Source: Prevotella sp. UBA5387 (GTDB lineage Bacteria; Bacteroidota; Bacteroidia; Bacteroidales; Bacteroidaceae). Taken from it: a stretch of DNA of 17,273 nucleotides. Within the stretch, counting starts at the first letter, position 1; every line of letters starts with the position of its first letter. The notes under the pieces are model-generated. The model saw nothing but the letters and a program-made list of their open reading frames with translations, was not told where the DNA came from and did no database searches. Positions 7,312 to 14,845 of this stretch are shown here, in pieces. The stretch is from contig DHOP01000096.1 of the NCBI GenBank assembly GCA_002407775.1, forward strand, positions 66,646 through 83,918, in the 5' to 3' direction. Both the position numbers and the translations under genes were made by a program.

Positions 7312-9303
7312 CTACCTGTTAAAATTCACACTCACTTGTGCTCTTGTTGATTGTATTTTATAGTCTGGTTCTGCGTTATTCAATGTAGACCATGTCGTAT
7401 TGTTTGGATGATACTCAGGATTAATCTCAATCATTTTCCTTACGATAGACATATCATCGTAAGTTTTAGCAACATCGATAAGTTCTTTTATCTCTTGATT
7501 TACTAGATTGAAATCATATTCTCTGACCTTGCAAATACGAATCTTTTCGTGGAAACTTGGTAATGTTGTCTCTTTGTCCGAAAGGAGTTCCTCGTAAAGC
7601 TTCTCGCCTGGGCGAAGTCCTACATAATTAATTTCTATGCCATGTGCACCACTCAACTGGATCATTCTTTTTGCCAAATTAGCAATTTTAACCGGCGCCC
7701 CCATGTCAAATACAAAGATCTCACCGCCTTTTCCATGTGTTCCTGCTTCCAAAACAAGCTTACAAGCTTCTGAAGTCAGCATAAAATAGCGAATGATATT
7801 TGGATCAGTTACTGTCACGGGACCACCATTCTTTATTTGTTTCTCGAAGATAGGAATGACAGACCCGTTAGATCCTAATACATTGCCAAAGCGTGTTGTC
7901 ACAAACTGTGTAATTGCTTTCTCACCTTTTCCATCTAATATTTTTCCGGCAACTATGGCATTATTCAAACTCTGACAATATATTTCACAGATACGCTTGG
8001 AACAGCCCATTACACCTGTAGAGTTCACAGCCTTATCAGTTGAGACCATTACAAACTTTTTCACGTCATATTTCACGGAGAGATCAGCAATTACTTTAGT
8101 GCCAAAGACGTTGTTATATATTGCTTCACTAGGGTTATCCTCCATCATAGGAACATGCTTATATGCCGCTGCATGAAAAAGATACTCTGGTCGATATGTA
8201 TCAAAGATCTTATCCATACGCTCTTTCTGAGTGATGCTAACCACGATAGTCTCACACGGAGTATCAGGATATTTATTCTTCATCAACAGTCTGATGTCAT
8301 GTTGTGGGGTCTCTGCTTGATCCACTAATATAAGGTGGGCTGGCCTATATGGTAAAATCTGGGTAAGCATCTCAGAACCAATTGTCCCTGCATTACCTGT
8401 AATCATCACTTTCTTACCTGCTAACATCTCACCTATGGAATCCATGTCAACATGAATTTGTGTTCGTGGCAATAAGTCTTCAACATTTATTTCCTTAATT
8501 TGACCAGATTTCAGATCCATACCCTTATGCCATTCCTGTGAATTTCTTGTCATATAGATCTTGACACCTGCGTCAATCAACATGTCCTGTAGTTTCTTGT
8601 TATCTCTGAAATGATCAACCTGTAATGGCGAAACTAATACCGCCTGAATATTCAAGTCCTTTAATGTGTCTGCCAATTCATCATTTGGCTCATACATTTT
8701 GACACCCATGAGTGTTCTCCCACGTAATGATAAATCATGCAAAATGAATCCCTTGAGTTGAAACTGTGCAGGTTTTGTGTTTCGAATCATATTAGCCAAC
8801 GCCGCACCACCTTCATGAACACCATAGACCAACGCACGTTTGCCATGATCAGAACTGAAAAGTACATCATAGAGTGTCTTGACAAAGATTCGGAAAGTCC
8901 ACATCAAGATGGTTGCAATAAAATACATCAGGAATATTTGTCGTCCTTGCAATCTGACGAAATCCATGTCCGAAAAATAGATGATATAATGGGCTATCTC
9001 GGCAATAAGACAACTCAGCGCCATGGCAAACCCCACTCTTTGTAAGTCGACAAATGAAGAATATCTTATTATTCCGCTGTAAATGCGGAATACCCTGAAT
9101 CCAATAAGGTTAAAACACATATAGACCAAAATGGTCTTGGACAAGATAATAATGTTACCTAACGTAACAGCTCCATTATAATATAACCAGAATACTAAAA
9201 TTCCAGAAAGGTAACAAATCAAGCAATCAATAATGAGGATGCTCCAATAAGGTATTGCATTCTTAGTAAAATACCAATTAACAAATTTACTTAAAAGGTT
9301 CAT
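7312..9303 (-). CDS. CapD/FlaA1/PglF-type nucleotide-sugar 4,6-dehydratase/epimerase, 663 aa
   Basis: This membrane-anchored enzyme acts on UDP-GlcNAc-type sugars, usually for capsule, O-antigen or glycan synthesis. About four membrane helices fill residues 15-145, and a CoA-binding-like Rossmann segment follows at about 155-260. The Polysacc_synt_2 catalytic domain begins near 297. The nucleotide-binding loop is TGNAGTIGSE at 302-311, where many relatives have GAAGSIG. FHAAAYKHVPMMEDNP at 376-391 and STDKAVNSTGVMGCSKR at 421-437 give the T422-D423-K424 set that replaces the usual SDR catalytic tyrosine in 4,6-dehydratases such as PglF, as far as I recall. The frame opens at 9366, but a -7 box at 9333-9326 lies inside that extension, so the start at 9303 (MNLLSKF) is preferred. 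The gene is divergent from glmS and is followed after 2 nt by the hemolysin III gene. Exact substrate and product are uncertain. Confidence 0.88.
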   Translation of the reverse strand: MNLLSKFVNWYFTKNAIPYWSILIIDCLICYLSGILVFWLYYNGAVTLGNIIILSKTILVYMCFNLIGFRVFRIYSGIIRYSSFVDLQRVGFAMALSCLIAEIAHYIIYFSDMDFVRLQGRQIFLMYFIATILMWTFRIFVKTLYDVLFSSDHGKRALVYGVHEGGAALANMIRNTKPAQFQLKGFILHDLSLRGRTLMGVKMYEPNDELADTLKDLNIQAVLVSPLQVDHFRDNKKLQDMLIDAGVKIYMTRNSQEWHKGMDLKSGQIKEINVEDLLPRTQIHVDMDSIGEMLAGKKVMITGNAGTIGSEMLTQILPYRPAHLILVDQAETPQHDIRLLMKNKYPDTPCETIVVSITQKERMDKIFDTYRPEYLFHAAAYKHVPMMEDNPSEAIYNNVFGTKVIADLSVKYDVKKFVMVSTDKAVNSTGVMGCSKRICEIYCQSLNNAIVAGKILDGKGEKAITQFVTTRFGNVLGSNGSVIPIFEKQIKNGGPVTVTDPNIIRYFMLTSEACKLVLEAGTHGKGGEIFVFDMGAPVKIANLAKRMIQLSGAHGIEINYVGLRPGEKLYEELLSDKETTLPSFHEKIRICKVREYDFNLVNQEIKELIDVAKTYDDMSIVRKMIEINPEYHPNNTTWSTLNNAEPDYKIQSTRAQVSVNFNR

Positions 9304-9325
9304 ATTCAATGGTTGTAACGTGGTG

Positions 9326-9333
9326 CAAAGATA
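9326..9333 (-). promoter_or_regulatory. -7 box of the CapD-type gene
   Basis: On the minus strand this reads TATCTTTG, an exact TAnnTTTG match, 22 nt before the ATG at 9303. No well-placed TTTG was found at -33. The box sets the start of the CapD-type gene at 9303 instead of 9366. Confidence 0.55.
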
Positions 9334-9426
9334 ACACATTCTTGACAAATCTTCCGTTTTTTTCAAAATTTATACCTTTCTTACACAAATTGTCTTACAA
9401 GAAAAGAGTTTTCATAGATTAATCTG

Positions 9427-9434
9427 TAATTTTG
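9427..9434 (+). promoter_or_regulatory. -7 box of glmS
   Basis: TAATTTTG matches TAnnTTTG and ends 23 nt before the glmS ATG. The -33 region at about 9403-9413 is T-rich without a clean TTTG. The short leader has no room for a glmS ribozyme. Confidence 0.5.
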
Positions 9435-9457
9435 CAGCCGATTTAATATTAATAATT

Positions 9458-11302
9458 ATGTGTGGAATTGTAGGATACACCGGAACTCGGAATGCATTTA
9501 ATATCCTTGTTAAAGGGTTGCATCGTTTGGAATATCGCGGTTATGATTCGGCAGGTGTAGCCTTGCTCAACGCCAAAGATGAGCTTCATGTCTACAAAGC
9601 CAAAGGCAAGGTTAGCGATTTGGAGAATATCGCTACAGACAAAGATTGTTCAGGAACTACCGGCATAGCCCATACACGTTGGGCAACACACGGTGATCCA
9701 TCTGTCCGCAATGCCCATCCACATGTATCTGAGAGTGGGAATCTCGCCTTAGTGCATAACGGAATTATTGAGAACTATGCTCTTCTACGCGATCAACTCA
9801 TAGAACTTGGCTTTCATTTCAAAAGCGACACTGACACAGAAGTGCTTGTGCAACTTATTGAGTTTGCCCAACAGGGTCACAATTGCACACTCACGGAGGC
9901 TGTGCGCCATGCCTTGAGCAAATGCATCGGAGCTTATGCTATAGCAGTCGTAGACCGTCAGGACCCATCTACTATTGTCGCCGCACGCAAAGGTTCACCA
10001 ATGGTAATCGGCATAGGTAAAGACAATACCGAATTCTTTATTGCCTCAGACGCAACCCCTATCGCCGAATACACAAAAAATGTGGTTTATATTGATGATG
10101 AGCAAATAACGGTTTGTCATCCCAACAAGCCTTTGGAGATTATTGATCTAAAGAATAATTCGATCGATGTTAATGTCAAACAAATAGATGTTAACTTGAA
10201 TATGCTTGACAAAGAGGGCTATCCTCACTATATGCTTAAGGAGATTTTCGATCAGCCAAGATGTCTGCGTGATTGTATGAGCGGACGGTTGTTTGACGAC
10301 AAAATTATTCTCAGCGCCGTACACCATAACAAAGCTCGCCTACTATCTGCAACCCGAATTATTATTGTGGCTTGTGGCACTAGCTGGCATGCTGGCCTTG
10401 TTGCCAAACAGCTAATTGAACATTTCTGTAAGATTCCTGTTTTAGTTGACTATGCTTCTGAGTTCCGCTATAGAGACCCTGTCATCTATTCCTCTGATGT
10501 TGTCATAGCCATATCTCAAAGTGGAGAGACTGCCGATACCTTGGCCGCCATACACTTGGCAAAGGAAAATGGTGCATTCATCTTTGGTATTGTGAACGCA
10601 GTAGGTTCAAGCATTGCTCGAACCACAGATACGGGCATTTATATCCATGTCGGTCCAGAGATTGGTGTTGCATCTACAAAAGCCTTTACAGGACAGCTCA
10701 CCTGTCTAACACTGCTCACTCTTGCCTTAGCACAGGCCAAAGGAACCATCAATCACGAGGATTTTGCAGCACTTACAAGTGAATTGGCAGCCATTCCCGA
10801 CAAAATCGAAAAAGTCCTCCAAATCAACGATCAGATAAAGCTGTTGGCACAAAATTATACTTACGCAACTAACTTCTTATATCTTGGACGCGGCTGGAAC
10901 TATCCTGTAGCTCTTGAAGGAGCTTTAAAGCTCAAAGAGATAAGTTATATCCACGCTGAAGGATATCCTGCTGCAGAAATGAAGCACGGGCCCATTGCTC
11001 TGGTTGACAATATGATGCCAGTGCTCGTGGTCGCCACTCACCATCAAGGATACGAAAAGATTATCTCCAATATGCAAGAGGTCAAGGCTCGCGGCGGACG
11101 CATCATTGCTATCGTTACAGAGGGTGATCAGGCGGTCGACAAGATTGCGGACCATTGCATTCCAATACCTTCCACTTTGGCGCCTTTGGCCCCTCTGCTC
11201 TCGGTCATCCCATTGCAGCTCTTAGCCTACCACATTGCAGTGGCTAAAGGACTCAACGTTGATATGCCACGAAACCTTGCCAAAAGTGTAACCGTTGAAT
11301 AA
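9458..11302 (+). CDS. glmS: Glutamine-fructose-6-phosphate aminotransferase (isomerizing), 614 aa
   Basis: GlmS makes glucosamine-6-phosphate from fructose-6-phosphate and glutamine, the first committed step to UDP-GlcNAc for peptidoglycan, lipid A and surface glycans. The N-terminal glutaminase begins MCGIVGYTG, with C2 as the nucleophile. HTRWATHG at 72-79, HNGIIENY at 100-107 and SDTDTEV at 123-129 are the glutamine-site motifs. Two SIS domains follow. The first has ACGTSWHAG, SQSGETADT and GVASTKAFTGQ. The second has ALEGALKLKEISYIHAEGY and EMKHGPIALVD. The C-terminal loop ends MPRNLAKSVTVE, the standard finish. The protein is full length and all key motifs are present. It is divergent from the CapD-type gene and its stop lies 13 nt before the ATG of the GYF-domain gene. 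Confidence 0.97.
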   Translation: MCGIVGYTGTRNAFNILVKGLHRLEYRGYDSAGVALLNAKDELHVYKAKGKVSDLENIATDKDCSGTTGIAHTRWATHGDPSVRNAHPHVSESGNLALVHNGIIENYALLRDQLIELGFHFKSDTDTEVLVQLIEFAQQGHNCTLTEAVRHALSKCIGAYAIAVVDRQDPSTIVAARKGSPMVIGIGKDNTEFFIASDATPIAEYTKNVVYIDDEQITVCHPNKPLEIIDLKNNSIDVNVKQIDVNLNMLDKEGYPHYMLKEIFDQPRCLRDCMSGRLFDDKIILSAVHHNKARLLSATRIIIVACGTSWHAGLVAKQLIEHFCKIPVLVDYASEFRYRDPVIYSSDVVIAISQSGETADTLAAIHLAKENGAFIFGIVNAVGSSIARTTDTGIYIHVGPEIGVASTKAFTGQLTCLTLLTLALAQAKGTINHEDFAALTSELAAIPDKIEKVLQINDQIKLLAQNYTYATNFLYLGRGWNYPVALEGALKLKEISYIHAEGYPAAEMKHGPIALVDNMMPVLVVATHHQGYEKIISNMQEVKARGGRIIAIVTEGDQAVDKIADHCIPIPSTLAPLAPLLSVIPLQLLAYHIAVAKGLNVDMPRNLAKSVTVE

Positions 11303-11315
11303 CCACAAGAGAATC

Positions 11316-12260
11316 ATGGAATATTTCATCATCATCAACAATGTCCAACAAGGGCCATTCTCAATCGAAGAACTACGTCTTCGCAACTTATCGTCCGAGA
11401 CATTAGTATGGGCGGAAGGCATGGTTCAGTGGACCCCAGCCTGGAAAGTGGAGGAGTTGAAGCCTCTCTTCTACGGCAACTCACAATCTCAAGGACCCGC
11501 AATGCCTTCTCCACCGCCGCCGTTTAATCCTACTGAGGTTTCCAAGGAACAGCCAATGAATCCCTATGGGGTTAATTCTCAACAACAATCGCAAGTAGGC
11601 ACCAATGTTGAGTCAAAACCTAAAAGTTCTCATCGACTCATTTGGGCTGGCGTTATCATCATTGGACTTCTTCTGTTCATGGGTATTACAAACCCTTCTA
11701 AGGATGACCATCGTGAAGCAATCCGAGAGAAAATAACGCGTGGAATTACTCATGCAGTAGCCTCTCAAAACAACGATGACTTCTTTCAGAGTTTGAGTAT
11801 GATAAGCCACCTCTTTGCCGGACCCCTTATTAATATGACTTTGGACAATGTGCTTGAATATAACAACTATGTTTTATTCTCTACGACATCTATCCAGACT
11901 AAAAAAGGAGACATCACAACATCCTATGGAATCTTTGGCAAAGTTTTCACGACAAGTGAAGAAAAGATTGCCTCTATGGTCTCTTCTGTTGTCGATCAAA
12001 GTGGAGTTGAGCATAGTATGAACAACAACACAAACGTTGACGATCCTACAAACATCAATGCCCCCCAGGACCAAAAAGACAATAAAACTGAAACACAGTC
12101 AGCGGATACAACTGATCTTGGCACGGCAATTAGTAGTTCTATTATTAACCATGTGGGAAGTAAAGTTAAGCGTAAAATCAAAGAGAGCACAGACAGCACT
12201 ACATCAAACAGTATTGGCGAACTGCTGGATAAAATCATACAACTCATTAAAGGGAGCTAA
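11316..12260 (+). CDS. GYF_2 (DUF4339) domain membrane protein of unknown function, 314 aa
   Basis: Residues 2-52 form a GYF_2/DUF4339 domain, with YFIIINNVQQGPFSIEELR at 3-21 and VWAEGMVQWTPAW at 31-43. Such domains bind proline-rich peptides in some proteins. A Pro-rich linker at 61-72, one membrane helix at about 108-124, and a segment at about 128-212 follow. That segment contains NNYVLFSTT and SYGIFGKVFTT and resembles DUF4359, a weak assignment. The C-terminal third, about 230-300, is rich in Asn, Asp, Thr and Ser and looks disordered, ending in an amphipathic stretch. The frame opens at a TTG at 11295 inside glmS, but the ATG at 11316 gives the natural start of the GYF domain. It probably shares the glmS transcript. 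No catalytic motif was seen. A role in cell-envelope protein interaction is only a guess. Confidence 0.75.
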   Translation: MEYFIIINNVQQGPFSIEELRLRNLSSETLVWAEGMVQWTPAWKVEELKPLFYGNSQSQGPAMPSPPPPFNPTEVSKEQPMNPYGVNSQQQSQVGTNVESKPKSSHRLIWAGVIIIGLLLFMGITNPSKDDHREAIREKITRGITHAVASQNNDDFFQSLSMISHLFAGPLINMTLDNVLEYNNYVLFSTTSIQTKKGDITTSYGIFGKVFTTSEEKIASMVSSVVDQSGVEHSMNNNTNVDDPTNINAPQDQKDNKTETQSADTTDLGTAISSSIINHVGSKVKRKIKESTDSTTSNSIGELLDKIIQLIKGS

Positions 12261-12301
12261 ACTATTATAATAGCTTTGAACCTAAAAAAGGAGATTATTA
12301 T

Positions 12302-12332
12302 TTTGTCAAAACGTAAATTTTGTCTACTTTTG
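12302..12332 (+). promoter_or_regulatory. Promoter of tRNA-Val
   Basis: TTTG at 12302-12305, a 19-nt spacer and TACTTTTG at 12325-12332 make a full Bacteroidetes-type promoter. It lies 28 nt before the mature tRNA. This is the best promoter match in the window. Confidence 0.75.
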
Positions 12333-12360
12333 CAATACAATTTTAAGGCAAACAATAGTT

Positions 12361-12435
12361 AGGGGCATAGCCCAGTTGGTTTAGAGCGCTGCAGTCACAT
12401 TGCAGAGGTCATCGGTTCGAGCCCGATTGTCCCTA
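12361..12435 (+). tRNA. tRNA-Val (anticodon CAC)
   Basis: A full 75-nt cloverleaf can be drawn. The acceptor stem pairs AGGGGCA with TGTCCCT, including one G-T pair. The D arm is GCCC/GAGC with a 10-nt loop containing GG. The anticodon stem CTGCA/TGCAG encloses loop GTCACAT, with anticodon CAC at 12394-12396. The T arm ATCGG/CCGAT has loop TTCGAGC. Discriminator base is A73. CAC reads the valine codon GUG, and A35, C36 and A73 agree with valine identity. The D stem has one C-A mismatch at positions 12/23. CCA is not encoded. The gene has its own promoter and terminator. Confidence 0.93.
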
Positions 12436-12448
12436 CTAACATTACAAA

Positions 12449-12487
12449 TTCCAAGAGAATAGGACTAGTCTTTCTCTTGGAACTTTT
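12449..12487 (+). terminator. Intrinsic terminator after tRNA-Val
   Basis: TTCCAAGAGAA at 12449-12459 is perfectly complementary to TTCTCTTGGAA at 12472-12482, an 11-bp stem with a 12-nt loop. The loop itself contains the palindrome GACTAGTC. TTTT follows at 12484-12487. The stem begins 14 nt after the tRNA. Confidence 0.8.
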
Positions 12488-12843
12488 CGTTTATATCTAT
12501 TTCTGTTACAATTAGTATCAAGTTCCACCAGGAATTCGTTTTGACAGATGACGATGTTTGACCATCAATTTTTATGTGACATATAACTCTTCACTCATAT
12601 ATCTTTAAAAAGACGAAAGTCATCGATTTTGCGAAAATGTAAATACAGCGACACAGTTCTAAAGGATAGCAATCGCAAATACTAGCATTTCATATTATTT
12701 AATGAACAAGATAAAATAAATAACATTGATCTATAATTGCAAATCTATGATAAGGAAAGGATATAGACGATTGAGTATGGTAACATCGATTGTTAAATTA
12801 GTTAATAATAAATAACTACAAACCAAACGAAAGATTTTACTAC
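12488..12843. other. Gene-free spacer, about 350 nt
   Basis: The stretch between the tRNA terminator and the promoter of the SIMPL gene is AT-rich, with stops in all frames and no ORF worth reporting. A short inverted repeat TAGTTA (12799-12804) / TAACTA (12813-12818) lies just upstream of the SIMPL promoter and could be an operator, but it is AT-rich and may be chance. Nothing else recognisable was seen. Confidence 0.5.
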
Positions 12844-12851
12844 TATCTTTG
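12844..12851 (+). promoter_or_regulatory. -7 box of the SIMPL-domain gene
   Basis: TATCTTTG is an exact -7 match, 28 nt before the ATG at 12880. No clear TTTG occurs at -33. Confidence 0.55.
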
Positions 12852-12879
12852 CATAAAGAAACTAATAACAATACTAGCT

Positions 12880-13584
12880 ATGAAGAATAGAAGAATCTAC
12901 GAATCAATAATTCTTGCTTTCGGTATCATCGTCCTAGGGTTTTGCATCAAATGGGGCATTGATGACTTTGCTAACAAAGATCGCAAAGTGACCGTTAAAG
13001 GCTTGGCTGAGAAAGAAGTTGAAGCGGACAAAGTTACGTGGCCAGTCCAGTTCAAAGAAATGGGCAATGACCTTCCTGAAATCTATGATCGCATCGCTTT
13101 GAAGCAACAGCAAATTAAAACATTCTTACTAAAAAATGGTATCAAAGTCAATGAAATAGAGGTAAATGCCCCCAAGGTAATCGATATGAACGCAGACCAA
13201 TATTCTGTCAATAAACAGCCCTATCGCTACAATATCACATCCACTATGACAATAACCTCTCGCAACGTAAAGCTTGTACGTAGCATTATTGCACGCCAAG
13301 GAGAACTGCTCAAGCAAGGCATTGCCATCGTTGTAGGTGATTACGACTCACAGACGGTTTATGAATACGTATCGTTTCAGAATATGAAACCAAAAATGAT
13401 GCAGGAGGCTATCGCCAATGCTGAGTCTACTGCCAAACAATTTGCAGAGAACTCCCACTCCAAAATCAACAAAATAGTAAGTGCTGATCAAGGTCAATTT
13501 TCTATTGAAAACAGAGACCAAAATACTCCATATATCAAAAAAGTCAGGGTAGTTACAACAATAACCTACTCGTTGAGAAACTAG
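12880..13584 (+). CDS. SIMPL (DUF541) domain protein, membrane-anchored, 234 aa
   Basis: An N-terminal hydrophobic helix at about residues 9-26 should anchor the protein in the inner membrane or act as an uncleaved signal. The SIMPL/DUF541 domain follows from about 36 to the end. Visible marks are KVTVKGLAEKEVEADKVTW at 36-54, the central LKQQQIKTFLLKNGI, the NAPKVIDMNADQY strand region and the C-terminal MMQEAIANAESTAKQFAENS, which is typical of the family (for example YggE). Members are periplasmic or envelope proteins. A link to oxidative stress is reported for some, but the biochemical role is unknown. It is a single gene with its own promoter, and hairpins follow the stop. Length is normal. 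Confidence 0.9.
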   Translation: MKNRRIYESIILAFGIIVLGFCIKWGIDDFANKDRKVTVKGLAEKEVEADKVTWPVQFKEMGNDLPEIYDRIALKQQQIKTFLLKNGIKVNEIEVNAPKVIDMNADQYSVNKQPYRYNITSTMTITSRNVKLVRSIIARQGELLKQGIAIVVGDYDSQTVYEYVSFQNMKPKMMQEAIANAESTAKQFAENSHSKINKIVSADQGQFSIENRDQNTPYIKKVRVVTTITYSLRN

Positions 13585-13673
13585 CAGTGGAATCTGAAAA
13601 TGGGTTATTCGATTCTACTCAAGCATTCTTTGCTTAAACTGATTTTCTAATTCTATAATTTTTAAGCTATTTG

Positions 13674-13710
13674 GACGTAAAAGTTTGATTGAATATCAAG
13701 CTTTTACGTC
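13674..13710. repeat. Strong 16-bp hairpin in the spacer after the SIMPL gene
   Basis: GACGTAAAAGTTTGAT at 13674-13689 pairs with ATCAAGCTTTTACGTC at 13695-13710 over 16 bp, with a single G-T pair and a 5-nt loop. Two more pairs (13672-13673 with 13711-13712) can extend it in RNA. No T-run follows on either strand, so it is not a classic intrinsic terminator. It may still end or stabilise the SIMPL transcript. Confidence 0.7.
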
Positions 13711-13720
13711 TATCATAATA

Positions 13721-13742
13721 CTAGATGCCGGGTATCATCTAG
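13721..13742. repeat. Second hairpin in the same spacer
   Basis: CTAGATG at 13721-13727 is complementary to CATCTAG at 13736-13742 with an 8-nt loop. It starts 11 nt after the larger hairpin. A run of six T follows at 13770-13775, too far away for a standard terminator. Confidence 0.5.
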
Positions 13743-13809
13743 CCTTCGCTATAGCTTCATTGACTCATGTTTTTTCTTCAATACACTCTGTTATATCGCC
13801 TTTTTTGTC

Positions 13810-13817
13810 TAATTTTG
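13810..13817 (+). promoter_or_regulatory. -7 box of the YycJ-type hydrolase gene
   Basis: TAATTTTG is a match to TAnnTTTG, 18 nt before the ATG at 13836. The -33 position has only a weak TCTG with a 19-nt spacer. Confidence 0.5.
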
Positions 13818-13835
13818 TGAAAAATTAGAAACTGA

Positions 13836-14654
13836 ATGTTGCATTATATTTCGTTCGGAAGCGGCAGCAGTGGGAACTGCAGTATGTTATATACCGAACA
13901 TAGCGGACTCTTGATGGATGCAGGCCTCGGCGTGAGGACATTGAAAAAATATCTGAAAAGTTACGCCATACCAATGTCAAGAATCCAAAGTTTACTGATT
14001 ACTCACGACCATGCTGACCATGTCAAGTCAGTGGGCAGTATCAGTCGCGATTATAGCATACCTGTCTTTGCTACTCGAGATGTGAATCGAGGCATAGACA
14101 GAAATTGGTGTGTACGCACCAAAATACCAGCAGGAAGCGAACGAATTATAGAAAAAAATGTAGCCTTTGAGGTGGGAGACTTTACTATTACCCCATTCGA
14201 AGTGCCTCATGACAGTTCCGACAATGTTGGGTATTGCATACAATATGACAATATTACATTCGTATTGATGACTGATGTCGGTCATATCACGAATGAAATC
14301 AGCGCCTATATTGGGCGGGCTAATTATCTTGTCATTGAGGCAGACTTTGAACAGGAGATGCTTGACAATGGTCCCTACCCTGAGTATCTAAAGACCCGCA
14401 TCAGTGGGCCACTAGGGCATCAGAGCAATGTAGAATGTGCTGAAGCAATAGCTACTAATGCCACACAAGACTTGCGCCATGTTTGGTTATGCCATCTAAG
14501 CAACGAAAACAACCATCCTGACCTCGCAGAAAAGACTGTGAAACAGATACTCCGTAATCATGGCATAATAGCAGGGAAGGGTAGTGGTGTTGATTTTGAG
14601 CTTGATGTGCTTCGGCGAAACGTTCCTTCTGAAGTTTTTGACCTTGTTATTTAA
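13836..14654 (+). CDS. Metallo-beta-lactamase-fold hydrolase, YycJ/WalJ type, 272 aa
   Basis: This cytosolic metal-dependent hydrolase has the MBL fold. The opening FGSGSSGNCSML at 7-18 is characteristic of the YycJ/WalJ group. The metal motif HDHADH is at 57-62, followed by PHDSSDNVGY at 124-133, TDVGHIT at 146-152 and the group-typical EADFEQEML at 168-176. GPLGHQSN at 191-198 and LCHLSNENNHP at 218-228 complete the set. H57, H59, D61, H62 and D147 should bind metal, with later histidines such as H195 or H220 completing the site. YycJ proteins have been described as DNA exonucleases and, in Firmicutes, as partners of WalRK; neither role is shown here. It stands alone with its own promoter and converges with the glycoside hydrolase gene. 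Confidence 0.92.
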   Translation: MLHYISFGSGSSGNCSMLYTEHSGLLMDAGLGVRTLKKYLKSYAIPMSRIQSLLITHDHADHVKSVGSISRDYSIPVFATRDVNRGIDRNWCVRTKIPAGSERIIEKNVAFEVGDFTITPFEVPHDSSDNVGYCIQYDNITFVLMTDVGHITNEISAYIGRANYLVIEADFEQEMLDNGPYPEYLKTRISGPLGHQSNVECAEAIATNATQDLRHVWLCHLSNENNHPDLAEKTVKQILRNHGIIAGKGSGVDFELDVLRRNVPSEVFDLVI

Positions 14655-14675
14655 AATTTTTAGCCCTTCTTCTGA

Positions 14676-14734
14676 GGTTGTGATAGGATTGTTTTTGCAT
14701 GCTTTTGAAACACTAAAGCATACTCATCACAACC
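14676..14734. repeat. Nested two-helix stem-loop between convergent genes
   Basis: GGTTGTGAT at 14676-14684 pairs with ATCACAACC at 14726-14734. Inside it, ATGCTTT at 14699-14705 pairs with AAAGCAT at 14715-14721 around a 9-nt loop. The two helices together make a 59-nt structure starting 21 nt after the hydrolase stop. No T-run follows on either strand. It may end or protect the hydrolase mRNA 3' end. Confidence 0.6.
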
Positions 14735-14789
14735 ATAGCAGCTAAAGGGATCTGTTTTGTCTGAGCAAAGATCGGATATAGTGACAAAC

Positions 14790-14842
14790 AAAATAAAAGA
14801 AAAATGGCTTGCAAAATGGATAAATCCAATTTGCAAGCCATT
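14790..14842 (-). terminator. Intrinsic terminator of the glycoside hydrolase gene
   Basis: AATGGCTTGCAAA at 14803-14815 and TTTGCAAGCCATT at 14830-14842 form a perfect 13-bp stem. On the minus strand it begins 3 nt after the glycosidase stop and runs directly into a T-rich tract (ATTTTTCTTTTATTTTG). This is a textbook intrinsic terminator for the minus strand. It could also limit plus-strand readthrough from the hydrolase gene, but lacks a T-run on that side. Confidence 0.88.
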
Positions 14843-14845
14843 ACT

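Noticed and set aside
9435..9457. glmS ribozyme upstream of glmS
   Set aside because: The leader after the -7 box is too short, and no ribozyme-like structure is visible. glmS ribozymes are mainly found in Firmicutes.
12262..12273. Perfect 12-bp palindrome CTATTATAATAG just after the GYF-domain gene
   Set aside because: It is entirely A/T apart from the ends and has no T-run or repeat partner, so a chance palindrome is likely.
12488..12843. Small RNA or short gene in the long spacer
   Set aside because: No promoter-terminator pair or coding frame could be found in the stretch.
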